Below are positions 1 through 9,600 of a DNA stretch of 60,310 nt, piece by piece (position 1 is the stretch's first letter; each line of letters opens with the position of its first letter). A program made the position numbers and the translations under genes. Origin of the DNA: Sphingomonadales bacterium (GTDB lineage Bacteria; Bacteroidota; Bacteroidia; Chitinophagales; Chitinophagaceae). The notes under the pieces were generated by a model. It worked only from the letters and a program-made list of their open reading frames with translations. It did not search any database and was not told the origin of the DNA. The stretch spans positions 1 to 60,310 of the forward strand of contig VHAT01000013.1 in the NCBI GenBank assembly GCA_016872195.1, in the 5' to 3' direction.

Positions 1-438
1 GCCGATATTGCCGTGCTGGTTACCCAAGCCTTTCCAAAAGAGATGGACCGCTTTGGCGAAAAAGAAGGAGTTTGGATCTGCAGTTTTGCAGAGGTAAAAG
101 CGATCGTACACTTGCTACGCGACGCGCTTATTCGCATTAGTTTCGTTGAGCGCAACCAAGAAAACAAGGGCGACAAGATGCAACTGCTCTACGATTATCT
201 AATCGGTCGCGAGTTTGCCGACCAGTGGCAAGCGATTCGCGAAGGTTTTATGAATATGAAGCTCTCGATTCAAAAAGAACGCGATGCCATGGAAAAGCTC
301 TGGAAGTCGCGCGAAAAACAACTCGAAAAAGTGTTGCTCAATGCGGCACATATACGGGGCTCGATAGAAGGGATTTCCGGTGCGGACGTTAACCTCAACT
401 TACTCGAAGAGCCGGCCGACAGCGGAGACGACGATTAG
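1..438 (+). CDS. DUF2130 domain-containing protein, C-terminal part
   Basis: The reading frame is open from the first base of the window, so the N-terminus lies outside. The visible 145 residues match the C-terminal part of DUF2130 proteins: a folded segment with KEMDRFGEKEGVWIC, then a charged, coiled-coil-like helix rich in Lys, Glu and Arg (about residues 75-115), and an acidic tail. The function of the family is not established; a nuclease-related role has been suggested. The TAG stop overlaps by three bases the stop of the convergent phosphopantetheinyl transferase gene. Confidence 0.8.
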   Translation, partial: ADIAVLVTQAFPKEMDRFGEKEGVWICSFAEVKAIVHLLRDALIRISFVERNQENKGDKMQLLYDYLIGREFADQWQAIREGFMNMKLSIQKERDAMEKLWKSREKQLEKVLLNAAHIRGSIEGISGADVNLNLLEEPADSGDDD

Positions 439-1082
439 TCCAAAGGGCAAGACGCCCAGGTAAGTTCCATCCCTTGCACAACCTCGTAGTGCACCTGCAC
501 GTGCTGATCGGTAGGGGCAAACCGAAAACGAAGGGTCTTTGCCGCTGTATCTATTTTCTCGAGTTGAATATGCTCCCTAAAGTCAACACCGGGTTCTCCA
601 TGCCATTTGTAAACGGACTCTTTGGCCGACCAGCAACGGGTAAGCCAGCCGGCAGCTTGCGGACCTTCTTGTAATTGAGAGAGCCCACTGCCCTGCAACA
701 AACAATCCTGGTCGTTATCGCTTAAAAATTTATGGCGAATCCGAAAGATCCGGTCGCCGGGTTGTTCAAGGTCAACCCCAACCGAACCGCTTGTAGAAAC
801 AATAGCGGCGGCATGGTCGGCGCAGTGGGTCAGCGAAAAATCGAAGGATCCGTCAGCAACAAGCGGCTTGCCCGATTCGGCCACCACGAGCCGATCAAGG
901 GTAAAATCAGGACGCAACTGCAACAAAAGATAACGGGCGGCCAGATGACGAGCCTTTACCTGCGGATGCTCTATGGACCGACCCCCCGGTAGCCGCTGCT
1001 CAAAGAACGACAGTGGCTCACGGATATGCCAAACGGCTATCTGCAGTTGAGAAGTCGGAGTTTGTTGAAAAATAATCGGCAT
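435..1082 (-). CDS. 4'-phosphopantetheinyl transferase superfamily protein
   Basis: An Sfp-type enzyme that moves the 4'-phosphopantetheine arm of CoA to a serine of a carrier protein. The 215 residues carry the two hallmark motifs: VGVDLEQPGD (magnesium-binding acidic residues) and WSAKESVYKW (the W-x-x-K-E-x-x-x-K motif). The length fits the long Sfp/HetI class rather than the short AcpS class. The partner is probably the fatty-acid acyl carrier protein, since no NRPS or PKS genes are in view; that is inference. The ATG start lies 50 nt from the divergent dcd start. Confidence 0.88.
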   Translation of the reverse strand: MPIIFQQTPTSQLQIAVWHIREPLSFFEQRLPGGRSIEHPQVKARHLAARYLLLQLRPDFTLDRLVVAESGKPLVADGSFDFSLTHCADHAAAIVSTSGSVGVDLEQPGDRIFRIRHKFLSDNDQDCLLQGSGLSQLQEGPQAAGWLTRCWSAKESVYKWHGEPGVDFREHIQLEKIDTAAKTLRFRFAPTDQHVQVHYEVVQGMELTWASCPLD

Positions 1083-1132
1083 GATCGAAAGAATCCTAGT
1101 TATTTTGCCGGCCTCTAACCGAAGATACTACT

Positions 1133-1669
1133 ATGATCCTCTCCGACAGCAGAATCCTGGAAGAAATCGAAAAAGGAACCATCAAGATTAGCCCCTATCG
1201 CCCGGAGTGCCTGGGCAGTAACTCGTATGATGTACACCTGGGTAAAACACTGGCTACCTACAAAGAGCACATGATCGATGCCAAAAAGCACAACCAGATC
1301 GATTATTTCGAAATTCCCGACGAAGGGATCGTGCTTTATCCGCATATCTTTTATTTGGGCGTAACCGAAGAATACACCGAAACGCATGCCCATGTCCCTT
1401 TCTTAGAAGGAAAGTCCTCGACCGGACGACTGGGCATCGATATTCACGCGACCGCCGGAAAGGGTGATGTAGGATTTTGCGGCAACTGGACGCTCGAGAT
1501 CTCTGTAAAACAACCGGTAAAAGTGTATAAGGGCATGCCGATCGGACAACTCATCTATTTTCCGGTAGAAGGGCCCATTCAGGTTTCGTACGATCAAAAG
1601 AAAAATTCGAAGTACAGCAATCAACCCGATCGTCCTGTCGAAAGTATGATGTGGAAGAATAAATTCTAA
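1133..1669 (+). CDS. dcd: dCTP deaminase
   Basis: Deaminates dCTP to dUTP in the cytosol, feeding dTMP synthesis. The 178-residue length is standard. The dUTPase-fold signatures are present: the N-terminal MILSDSRILEEI, the substrate-site segment FLEGKSSTGRLGIDIHATAG with the Ser-Ser-x-x-R core and catalytic Glu, and the C-terminal KYSNQPDRPV tail that closes over the nucleotide. It stands alone between a divergent and a convergent gene. Whether it is the mono- or bifunctional (dCTP to dUMP) type cannot be read from the sequence alone. Confidence 0.95.
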   Translation: MILSDSRILEEIEKGTIKISPYRPECLGSNSYDVHLGKTLATYKEHMIDAKKHNQIDYFEIPDEGIVLYPHIFYLGVTEEYTETHAHVPFLEGKSSTGRLGIDIHATAGKGDVGFCGNWTLEISVKQPVKVYKGMPIGQLIYFPVEGPIQVSYDQKKNSKYSNQPDRPVESMMWKNKF

Positions 1670-1701
1670 CCCTACTGCAAGGCCCACAAGACCTGCTGTG
1701 G

Positions 1702-2778
1702 TTACAACCGCTCCCACCCCTCTTTACGCGCCAGCGCAAGCACCCATCCTGTTACCTGGTGATAACTACGCGTGCCCTGCGGCTGATCGTTAGCTTGCAA
1801 AAAATAATCGTAGCCCTTCATAATAAATTTTTCTACCGGTGTTTGATACGCCAGGTAAAAACGTCGTATCTCGAGCAGATCACTTTTTATGGTCGCAGGA
1901 ACTTTTTTGTAAATGGCGAGGGCACGAGAACTATCCATGCGATACAACTCGGACTGTGCATAGCGAAACAGTTCAAGGTAGACCGAATACCTGAACAACG
2001 GGTTGGGATGATCTCTTCCGGCCAGGTAGCCTACAAAATTGGCCTCACTCTCTTTGGCATATCCGGTCTGGTGCGCTAACTCATGAAGGGTAACAAAAGG
2101 CTGCAGTACCCCGGGGATGGTGGTATTGACCTGGGCCTCTCCGCTAAAGGGATTGTAATAGCCCTGAAATCCTAAGTAGTTTCCCAAATAACTATACAAC
2201 GAAGGCTTTACAGAAGAGGCTGCATTCGAAGCAAAAGAATAGGGCCTCTCGCCACCGCTATACACTTGCATGGCCTCTGTGAACAGCGATCGTTTCTTGA
2301 GGCGATCGCGACGTTGTTGTTGCGTTAACATAGAACGGTTGGCAGATGCCTTTTGCAGTAGGGTATTCGTAAGTCGATCGATCTCTTCAACGCTGGCACT
2401 GTCGGGTATAAGCTGCAACTGGTATCCAATACCCGCTCTGCTATAATTCAATCCCCAGAGCAGATTAAAAAAAACATACACGAATAAAAACAAAAAGATC
2501 AACTGCTGCGCACCACTTACCAGATAAGACCTGTCAACCCTTTTTCGAAACAGATCGCGCAAAAGCATAACGGTTTTATACAAAACCAAGACGACCAACA
2601 GACCATAAAAAAGATCTCCTAAGCTAAATGGAATCCAACCCAGCAACCATCGCTGCCCCTGAGAGAATACAGGAAAAAACCCGGTGCTGTAAACGTCTTC
2701 TACCCAGCTTGGATAAAACGCTGCCCACCGAATACCCAGGGCCAACAAGATCAGGAGAACCCAAACCTTATTTTTCAT
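1702..2778 (-). CDS. DUF3810 membrane protein with HExxH motif
   Basis: A 358-residue Bacteroidota-type DUF3810 protein. Three hydrophobic segments lie in the first 110 residues (starting KVWVLLILLALG), followed by a large soluble domain. Near residue 232 is HELAH, followed by ESEANFVGYLAG, which looks like the HExxH...E zinc site of a gluzincin metallopeptidase; activity is inferred. The start used is the ATG at 2778, just before the first membrane segment. A TTG 60 bases upstream would add 20 polar residues and is less likely. It reads towards dcd. Confidence 0.85.
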   Translation of the reverse strand: MKNKVWVLLILLALGIRWAAFYPSWVEDVYSTGFFPVFSQGQRWLLGWIPFSLGDLFYGLLVVLVLYKTVMLLRDLFRKRVDRSYLVSGAQQLIFLFLFVYVFFNLLWGLNYSRAGIGYQLQLIPDSASVEEIDRLTNTLLQKASANRSMLTQQQRRDRLKKRSLFTEAMQVYSGGERPYSFASNAASSVKPSLYSYLGNYLGFQGYYNPFSGEAQVNTTIPGVLQPFVTLHELAHQTGYAKESEANFVGYLAGRDHPNPLFRYSVYLELFRYAQSELYRMDSSRALAIYKKVPATIKSDLLEIRRFYLAYQTPVEKFIMKGYDYFLQANDQPQGTRSYHQVTGWVLALARKEGWERL

Positions 2779-2911
2779 GACCCTTTCGAAAAGACGGGCA
2801 ATGCGGTTTTGCCAGAGGCTATCGTTTATCTTATTCAAAACCAGCGATTTAAAGGATGGCTTGCGAGCAAATTAACGAAAAAACAGAAGCGAAAATATAA
2901 GATAAATACCC

Positions 2912-2919
2912 TACCTTTG
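2912..2919 (+). promoter_or_regulatory. -7 promoter element of the DUF177-rpmF-plsX operon
   Basis: TACCTTTG matches the Bacteroidota -7 consensus TAnnTTTG and lies 21 nt before the ATG at 2941. No good -33 TTTG is seen at the usual distance. It supports the 2941 start over an in-frame ATG at 2809. Confidence 0.55.
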
Positions 2920-2940
2920 CGCACGCTGAAAACTTGTCCT

Positions 2941-3489
2941 ATGGGCCGTCGACGGGAGTACGACATAGCGTTCGTTGGGTTAAAGCCCGGAGTTCACGAG
3001 TTCCACTACGAGATCAGCGATAAGTTCTTTGCAGCCTTTCAACAGCAAGATTTTCGCCACTGCCTGGCCAAGGTCAAGCTGCAGTTAGAAAAGCAAACCG
3101 GTTTTATGCTGCTCACCTTCGAGATCGGAGGTAAACTCGAAGTGACCTGCGACCGCTGTAATAGCGATCTTCCACTCGATCTTTGGGATGAGTTTACGAT
3201 CACGGTCAAAATGGTCGAGGAGCCCGAATTAATGAACGATCAAGAAGAAGATCCCGATGTGTACTACATTGGGAGAGGCGAAAGTCATTTGAATGTTGAG
3301 GATTGGATCTACGAGTTCATTAACCTAAGCCTTCCGATGCAAAAGTCCTGCACGTTCGAGAAGATGGATGGACCCTACTGCAATAAAACCGCTCGCGAGC
3401 TGCTCAAAAAATTAGAAGATACCCCTTCTCCGGAAAAGAAAGAAAATCCGATCTGGAAAGGACTCGATAAATTCAAAGACCTTTCATAA
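2941..3489 (+). CDS. DUF177 (YceD family) protein
   Basis: YceD/DUF177 proteins are almost always encoded just before rpmF and are linked to 23S rRNA and L32 levels; bacterial and plastid members affect 23S rRNA accumulation. This 182-residue protein has the family core with the Cys pair TCDRC near residue 67 and a second Cys pair in the C-terminal part (SCTF...YCN). The ATG at 2941 is chosen because a -7 promoter element lies just upstream; an earlier in-frame ATG would overlap the divergent DUF3810 gene. It is followed by rpmF after 18 nt and plsX, the classic arrangement. Confidence 0.88.
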   Translation: MGRRREYDIAFVGLKPGVHEFHYEISDKFFAAFQQQDFRHCLAKVKLQLEKQTGFMLLTFEIGGKLEVTCDRCNSDLPLDLWDEFTITVKMVEEPELMNDQEEDPDVYYIGRGESHLNVEDWIYEFINLSLPMQKSCTFEKMDGPYCNKTARELLKKLEDTPSPEKKENPIWKGLDKFKDLS

Positions 3490-3507
3490 TTCTCTTAAAG
3501 TTGTTCT

Positions 3508-3705
3508 ATGCCAAATCCTAAACGCCGACACAGCCAGCAAAGAAGTGCCAAACGCCGCACGCACTATAAAGCCACGGAAGCTACCATTAGCAACGATGGT
3601 ACTACCGGAGAAACGCACCTGCGTCACCGCGCTCATGTTAGTGAGGGAAAGCTTTATTACAAAGGCAAGCTGGTAGCAGAAAAAGCTCCCCTGAAGGCTA
3701 AGTAA
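3508..3705 (+). CDS. rpmF: 50S ribosomal protein L32
   Basis: A 65-residue large-subunit protein. The N-terminus [19 protein letters not shown] is the L32 signature and the basic composition fits. The Cys pairs that bind zinc in some L32 proteins are absent, so this is the zinc-free type. It sits between DUF177 and plsX, with three bases between its stop and the plsX ATG, so translation is probably coupled. Confidence 0.96.
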   Translation: MPNPKRRHSQQRSAKRRTHYKATEATISNDGTTGETHLRHRAHVSEGKLYYKGKLVAEKAPLKAK

Positions 3706-3708
3706 TTC

Positions 3709-4653
3709 ATGGTTATCGGTATTGATATGATGGGCGGGGATTATGCCCCCGGTCAAGCCGTTAAAGGCGTCAAGGCATTTCAAGATCGCTTCCCGACCAC
3801 TCCACTTTGTTTATTTGGCGACGAGCAGCTGCTCTTGCCCCTGTTGCAACAAGAACATGTATCGCTCGAGCACGCGACCGTCGTGCACGCTCCCGAGCAG
3901 ATTGGAATGCACGAACATCCTACCAAAGCCCTTAAAGAAAAACCCAACTCTTCGATTGCCGTAGGATTTGGCTGGCTTTCGCAAGGCAAGATCGATTCGT
4001 TTATGAGTGCGGGCAATACCGGCGCCATGCTGGTTGGCACACATTTTAGCATCAAAGCGCTCGAAGGGGTCATACGCCCCACTATTTCTACGATCATTCC
4101 TAAAGCAGATGGAAGCACAGCGCTCTTGCTCGATGTGGGCCTTAACGCCGACTGCAAACCCGAGCTGCTGAATCAATTTGCCATTATGGGATCGGTCTAC
4201 GCAAGCGTAATGCTGGGCATTGACCAACCCTCGGTAGGGCTCATCAACGTGGGCGAAGAAGAGACCAAGGGCAATGCCTTGGCGCAGGCCACCTATCCCT
4301 TGCTAAAAGAAAACAAGCAGATCCGTTTTATCGGTAACGTAGAAGGAAGGGATGTGCTTACCGGCAAAGCCGATGTAATGGTGTGTGACGGTTTTACGGG
4401 TAATATCATCTTAAAAATGGCTGAGTCTCTCTACGATATCGCGGGTCATCAACAACTACATAATCCCTACTTCGATCGATTTAACTTTGAGAATTACGGA
4501 GGCACCCCCGTATTGGGCATTTCAAAACCGGTCATTATCGGACACGGTATATCCGGAGAAAAAGCATTTTTAAATATGCTTTGCCTGGCCCAGGATATGA
4601 CTTCAAAAAATGTAATGGCAAAAATGAGCCAAGCGCTCTCTGTCAAGGCCTAA
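3709..4653 (+). CDS. plsX: Phosphate acyltransferase PlsX
   Basis: Makes acyl-phosphate from acyl-ACP and phosphate, the acyl donor used by PlsY for glycerol-3-phosphate acylation in phospholipid synthesis. A peripheral membrane protein. The 314 residues begin with the family signature IGIDMMGGDYAPG, and contain SAGNTGAML and GFTGNIILKM. The end is typical. It is last in the DUF177-rpmF-plsX operon, and a hairpin terminator follows at 4684. No fab genes follow, unlike the E. coli arrangement. Confidence 0.95.
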   Translation: MVIGIDMMGGDYAPGQAVKGVKAFQDRFPTTPLCLFGDEQLLLPLLQQEHVSLEHATVVHAPEQIGMHEHPTKALKEKPNSSIAVGFGWLSQGKIDSFMSAGNTGAMLVGTHFSIKALEGVIRPTISTIIPKADGSTALLLDVGLNADCKPELLNQFAIMGSVYASVMLGIDQPSVGLINVGEEETKGNALAQATYPLLKENKQIRFIGNVEGRDVLTGKADVMVCDGFTGNIILKMAESLYDIAGHQQLHNPYFDRFNFENYGGTPVLGISKPVIIGHGISGEKAFLNMLCLAQDMTSKNVMAKMSQALSVKA

Positions 4654-4683
4654 ATTCTCCGCGCAACGAACCGAAAAGAAAAA

Positions 4684-4707
4684 GCCGTCTCGAAAGACGG
4701 CCTTTTT
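4684..4707. terminator. Bidirectional terminator between plsX and tRNA-Lys
   Basis: A 7-bp stem (GCCGTCT / AGACGGC) with a CGAA loop, followed by a T run on the plus strand and preceded by an A run that gives a U tract on the minus strand. It can end plsX transcripts and tRNA-Lys transcripts from either side. Confidence 0.85.
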
Positions 4708-4708
4708 G

Positions 4709-4782
4709 TGATCCCGCTGGGACTCGAACCCAGGGCCCCAACATTAAAAGTGTTGTGCTCTACCAACTGAGCTACGAGATCA
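4709..4782 (-). tRNA. tRNA-Lys (anticodon TTT)
   Basis: On the minus strand the 74 nt fold as a full cloverleaf: acceptor TGATCTC with GGGATCA (one T-G pair), a D arm with AGCTCAGTTGGTAGAGC, an anticodon stem CAACA/TGTTG around loop CTTTTAA, and a T arm CTGGG-TTCGAGT-CCCAG. Anticodon TTT reads lysine codons. CCA is not encoded. Confidence 0.97.
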
Positions 4783-4800
4783 ACCTCGTTTTTGGGAGTG

Positions 4801-4832
4801 CAAAAATAAGCCCCACACCTGGTTGTACCAAA
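4801..4832 (-). promoter_or_regulatory. Promoter of tRNA-Lys
   Basis: On the minus strand, TTTG (4829-4832) and TATTTTTG (4801-4808) are 20 nt apart, matching the Bacteroidota -33/-7 promoter. The -7 element lies 18 nt before the mature tRNA 5' end. Confidence 0.75.
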
Positions 4833-4876
4833 ACTTTTTAGCTTCATTTATCAACCCATTTTCTTCTTTTTTAAAG

Positions 4877-4884
4877 TAGGTTTG
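4877..4884 (+). promoter_or_regulatory. -7 promoter element of the SDR gene
   Basis: TAGGTTTG fits TAnnTTTG and lies 14 nt before the ATG at 4899. No clear -33 element was found. Confidence 0.5.
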
Positions 4885-4898
4885 TAGAAACAGAGGGT

Positions 4899-5708
4899 AT
4901 GGAGCAAACGTTCAACAACAAGGTGGTTGCTGTGACGGGTGGAACCGATGGCATCGGCAAAGCGCTGGTGATCGCCTTGCTTTCGAAAGGCGCCAAGGTG
5001 GCGACCTGCGCCCGCAACCAAGAAAAACTATACCAGCTTAACAAAGAAAACGCCGGAGCCCCATTGGTTACGGTCGTGGCCGATGTAAGCAAAGAGAACG
5101 ACTGTCGTCATTTTATAGAAAGCACCTTACAGGCCTTTGGGCAGATCGATATTCTCATTAACAATGCCGGTCTCTCTATGCGCGCCCTTTTTGCCGACGC
5201 AGAGGTAGCTGTTATTAAAAAGCTGATGGACGTAAACTTCTACGGAGCTCTCTATTGTACCAAATATGCCCTGCCCTCTATTACGAAACAAAAAGGTGTG
5301 GTGGTGGGCGTCTCCTCTATAGCAGGCTACCGCGGACTGCCCGGTAGAACCGGCTATTCGGCAAGCAAATTTGCGTTGCAGGGTTGGCTGGAATCACTGC
5401 GTACCGAACTGTTGCACCAAGGTGTACATGTAATGTGGGTATGCCCTGGTTTTACCACCTCGAATATTCGGCAGGCGGCCCTCAACGAAAAGGCAGAGGC
5501 CCATGGCGAAACCTCCATGAACGAGAGCAAGATGATGTCTGCCGATCTTTGCGCCACGCACATTCTAACGGCGATTGCCTCGCGCAAGCGAACACTGGTC
5601 CTTACATTTACAGGTATTAGAACGGTGTGGATGAATAAACTTTTTCCGAATCTTACCGATAAACTGGTCCACCGCTTTTTCTTTAAAAACGGAACGTTGA
5701 TTCAATAG
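4899..5708 (+). CDS. SDR family oxidoreductase
   Basis: A classical short-chain dehydrogenase/reductase of 269 residues. Seen: the NAD(P)-binding VTGGTDGIGKAL (TGxxxGIG), NNAG, the catalytic Ser in VSSIAGYRGLPG, and YSASK. The end of the protein resembles DHRS7B-like reductases, with a hydrophobic C-terminal region, so a lipid-like substrate is possible but not shown. It is followed after two bases by the SAM hydroxide adenosyltransferase, so the two are an operon. Confidence 0.9.
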   Translation: MEQTFNNKVVAVTGGTDGIGKALVIALLSKGAKVATCARNQEKLYQLNKENAGAPLVTVVADVSKENDCRHFIESTLQAFGQIDILINNAGLSMRALFADAEVAVIKKLMDVNFYGALYCTKYALPSITKQKGVVVGVSSIAGYRGLPGRTGYSASKFALQGWLESLRTELLHQGVHVMWVCPGFTTSNIRQAALNEKAEAHGETSMNESKMMSADLCATHILTAIASRKRTLVLTFTGIRTVWMNKLFPNLTDKLVHRFFFKNGTLIQ

Positions 5709-5710
5709 CT

Positions 5711-6520
5711 ATGGCCCTGATAACCCTTACATCAGACATCGGAAGCCCCGACTATTTGGTAGGTGCCATCAAAGCGCAATTGTTGCAACTGAACAGCGAT
5801 TTTCAACTGATCGACATTTCGCACAACATTCCTCCCTTTAACTATACGCAGGCCGCCTATGTATGTCGAAGTGCCATCCGGCATTTTCCGCCCCATACAT
5901 TTCACCTGATTATGGTCGATCTGTTTGGCACTAAACCCGACCAGTTGTTACTGGCCTTTCATCAAGAGCATTATTTTATTTGTGCCGACAACGGGCTGCT
6001 GAGCATGATACTCGAGGAGACCCCCTCGGTGGTCATGGGTATTCCGCTACAAGATGGTAAGCCGCGTACCACCCTGCAAGTGACCGGCGTAATGGGACAA
6101 GTGGTCGATCGACTCAGCAAGGGAGAGCCGATCCTCTCGATCGGAAAGCCCGACATTGCCTTTGCCGAAAAAAAACACCTGCGTCCCACCATTGAGCAAC
6201 AATACATCGAAGGGCAAATTATTTTTATTGACGGATTCGAAAATGTGATCGTCAACATTACCCGAGCGCAATTCGAAGAAAACCGAAAAGGCCGGGGATT
6301 CAAGATCGTCTTTCGGGGCGATGAGACCATCGACCAGATTAGCGAGAGCTATGCCGATGTGGGCGAAGGAGAGAAGCTGGCCCTTTTTAACAGCGCAGGC
6401 TATCTCGAGATCGCCATCAACAAAGGAAATGCAGCCGGACTGTTCGGTCTTAAAGGCTACGCAGAGCAAAGCCGGCAAGGGCAGCTGGCCTACCAGACGG
6501 TACGCGTCTATTTTCAGTAG
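5711..6520 (+). CDS. SAM hydroxide adenosyltransferase (DUF62 family)
   Basis: Members of this family hydrolyse S-adenosylmethionine to adenosine and methionine; relatives are the fluorinase and chlorinase. The 269 residues start with ITLTSDIGSPDYLVGAIK, which holds the conserved Asp, and continue with VIDISHNIPP-type and FVDGFENVIVNI-type motifs (here LIDISHNIPPF and IFIDGFENVIVNI). It lacks any sign of the fluorinase loop, so water is the expected nucleophile. It is translationally close to the SDR upstream (two bases). Confidence 0.88.
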   Translation: MALITLTSDIGSPDYLVGAIKAQLLQLNSDFQLIDISHNIPPFNYTQAAYVCRSAIRHFPPHTFHLIMVDLFGTKPDQLLLAFHQEHYFICADNGLLSMILEETPSVVMGIPLQDGKPRTTLQVTGVMGQVVDRLSKGEPILSIGKPDIAFAEKKHLRPTIEQQYIEGQIIFIDGFENVIVNITRAQFEENRKGRGFKIVFRGDETIDQISESYADVGEGEKLALFNSAGYLEIAINKGNAAGLFGLKGYAEQSRQGQLAYQTVRVYFQ

Positions 6521-6574
6521 TCTAAACGGGGTTGTTCAACCCCCGAATTAACGAAAACTTACCGGCCTATCCCC

Positions 6575-6582
6575 TATTTTTG
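6575..6582 (+). promoter_or_regulatory. -7 promoter element of the GT117 gene
   Basis: TATTTTTG fits TAnnTTTG and lies 23 nt before the ATG at 6606. The -33 element is not obvious. Confidence 0.5.
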
Positions 6583-6605
6583 CCAATAGCAAAATCACCC
6601 AACAC

Positions 6606-9600
6606 ATGACATTTCGCAAAGCAAACAACCTGAGTGGCTGGCTTATCTTCTTGATCGCCTTGGCGACCTACGTTTTAACAAGAGAGGCCAGAGGAAGTCT
6701 ATGGGATACCGGAGAATTTATTGCCAGTGCCAAGGGGCTGCAATTGCCCCACCCCCCGGGTGCTCCGTTGTTTGTGTTGCTGGGTAGATTTTTTATTGTG
6801 CTTTTTGGCGACAACCCTCTTACCGCGGGGAGTGCCGTTAACTTTATGAGCGCATTGGCCAGTGCCGCCACGATTTTATTCTTGTTCTGGAGCATCACTC
6901 ACTTTAGCAGAAAACTTTTTGTAGGTGCAGGCGAAGCGCTCAATACGCACCAAACCATCACCACCATCGCTGCCGGTGCGCTGGGTGCCTTGGCCTACAC
7001 CTTCTCTGATTCTTTTTGGTTTAGTGCCGTAGAGGGCGAAGTGTATGCACTCTCTTCTTTTTTTACGGCGCTTGTGTTTTGGGCCATGCTCAAATGGGAA
7101 CAAGCCGATGAACGAGCTGGCATCGATTCGGTCTTACGCTTGCAAGCCGACCGCTGGATCGTGTTCTTGTTTTTTATGATGGGGCTATCTATTGGTGTTC
7201 ACTTGTTGAACCTGCTTACCATCCCAGCCATTGTGATGATCTATTACTACCGCCGCTACCAGGCCACTACCAAGGGCGCTATCTATGCGTTTTTGATCGG
7301 CTGTGCCATTACGGGGCTGGTACAGGTGGGCGTTATTCAATATTCAATGAAGGCAGCCGGCCTCTTCGATATCTTTTTTGTAAACACATTGGGACTCCCC
7401 TTCTTTTCCGGATTCGCCTTTTATTTTCTGGCCTTGACCGTATTGGTCGCGGTCGGCCTTCGCTTTAACGAACGTAACGTAAAACCTGCCCTGCTGACCG
7501 GTTGGTCGTTGGCCTTTTTATTTTTACTGCTAACTCCATTTGTTATTGTTCTGGGAGATGGAATAAAATTCGTAGGCCTCTTGCTATTGGCCGCCGCCGC
7601 AGGAGCCATGGGTTACTTTATTAAACCGGCCGCCGTTCGCATGCTTAAGCTATCGCTTTGGTGTTATGCCTTTATGATGCTGGGCTATTGCATGTACTTT
7701 ACGGCCCTTATACGATCGAATGCCAATCCCGGCATCGACATGAACAATGTAGATAATCCCATCAACCTGGTCTACTACCTAAGTCGCGAACAATACGGGA
7801 GTGCGCCGCTTGTCTATGGACCCCATTTTGCAGCAGATCCCTCGAAAGACCTGGTAGCCGACCAGCCTTTTATCGAGAGCGAAATGAAATATGTAAAGGG
7901 CGCAGATCGCTATATTCCTATCGGACGAAGCAAGGAGTATAATTTCAGCAGCGAGGTCAAACAACTTTTTCCGCGCGTGTGGGATTCTAGCGACGACCAA
8001 TACCATGCTCAATTCTATGCCGAGTGGCTGGGCTTGGGCCAAGATCGCGAGAACGGCTCGTACGAGCCGCCCAGCTATGGTGATAATATCAATTGGTTTT
8101 TTAGCTACCAGATGAGTCTGATGTACTGGCGTTACTTTATGTGGAATTTTTCGGGTAAGCAAAACGATATTCAGGGCATGGGCAATAAACGGGATGGCAA
8201 CTGGGTAACCGGGATTGCACCGCTAGACAATGCTCGACTGGGCGATCAGCAACAACTGCCCGATAGCATTCGAAAAAACGGAGCCACCAACTATTTCTTC
8301 TTACTACCCTTCTTACTCGGTATTATCGGTTGCGTCTATCAATACCTGCAAAACAGAAAGGACTGGATCGTCAGCTTCTTATTGTTCTTCTTTACCGGCA
8401 TTGCCGTTGTGCTCTATTTGAATCAACCGGGCAACCAGCCCCGTGAGCGCGACTATGCCTATGTGGGCTCTTTTTATGCATTTGCCCTATGGATCGGTTT
8501 GGCGCTGATCGCTTTTGTACAGATCGCCTCAAAAAAATTAACACAGGTTCGCTATCGCGATTTTCTTTTCTATACCCCCGGATTGGCTTTTCTGGTCACC
8601 TTTATGAGTTGCTTTCCCGGTAGTGGAGAAGCGGCCATGATCAATGCACTGGCAGCAGCCGCCATGGCGGCCTTACTGGGTGCCGGACTTAGTTGGCTAT
8701 TGGGCATCGTGAGTGGACATGGAAAGAATCAAAGCTTACTCATTACGCTAGTGACCCTTTGTTGTTTGGCCGTTCCGGCCTTAATGGCCAATCAAAATTG
8801 GAACGACCACGATCGAAGCCATAAGACCACAGGGCCCGACCTGGCCAGAAATTATCTGGAGAGCTGTGCCCCTAACGCGATCTTGTTTTCGTTTGGCGAT
8901 AATGACACCTACCCGCTTTGGTATGCACAAGAGGTAGAAGGAGTGCGCACCGACGTACGCGTCGTTAACAATAGCCTACTGGGCATTGACTGGTACATCA
9001 ATCAACTTCGCTACAAGATAAACGACGCCGACTCGATCGACATGATCTGGGATGCCTCGAAAGTGCAGGGCAATACACGCAACTATGTACTTTACAATCC
9101 GGTTGCCGGCATCGATCAAGAAGCCTTCTATGATCTTTACGACGTAATGAAAAATTATGTAGGAAGTGACGACCCTTCTCGTATGGATAACACCCGAGGA
9201 GAACCACTCAACATGATTCCGGTGAGTCGTGTGGTCGTACCGGTCAACAGAGCTACGGTGTTACAAAATGGTACCGCTAATTCCGAAGACAGCATCTTGA
9301 CCGATTTTGCATTTGAATTACCAAAGCGAGCCCTACTCAAGAACGACCTTATTATCCTAAACATTATCGCAGCCAACCAATGGAAGCGCCCCATCTACTT
9401 CACCTCTCCGTTTGGCGAGTTGGGCTTTGGACCGTTCTTACGCAAAGAGGGATTGGCCTATCGTTTAGTGCCGGTAGCGCCTCAGTACGCACAAATGAAA
9501 TGGATGACCGATCAATCGATGCGAGCGAACGGTCTGGGTGGAACCCCTATACGCGATAATAATCTGGCAGTGATCTACAAAAACCTCAACGAAAAGTATC

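Noticed and set aside
2779-2838. TTG start of the DUF3810 gene at 2838
   Set aside because: The ATG at 2778 lies just before the first membrane helix, as is usual for the family.
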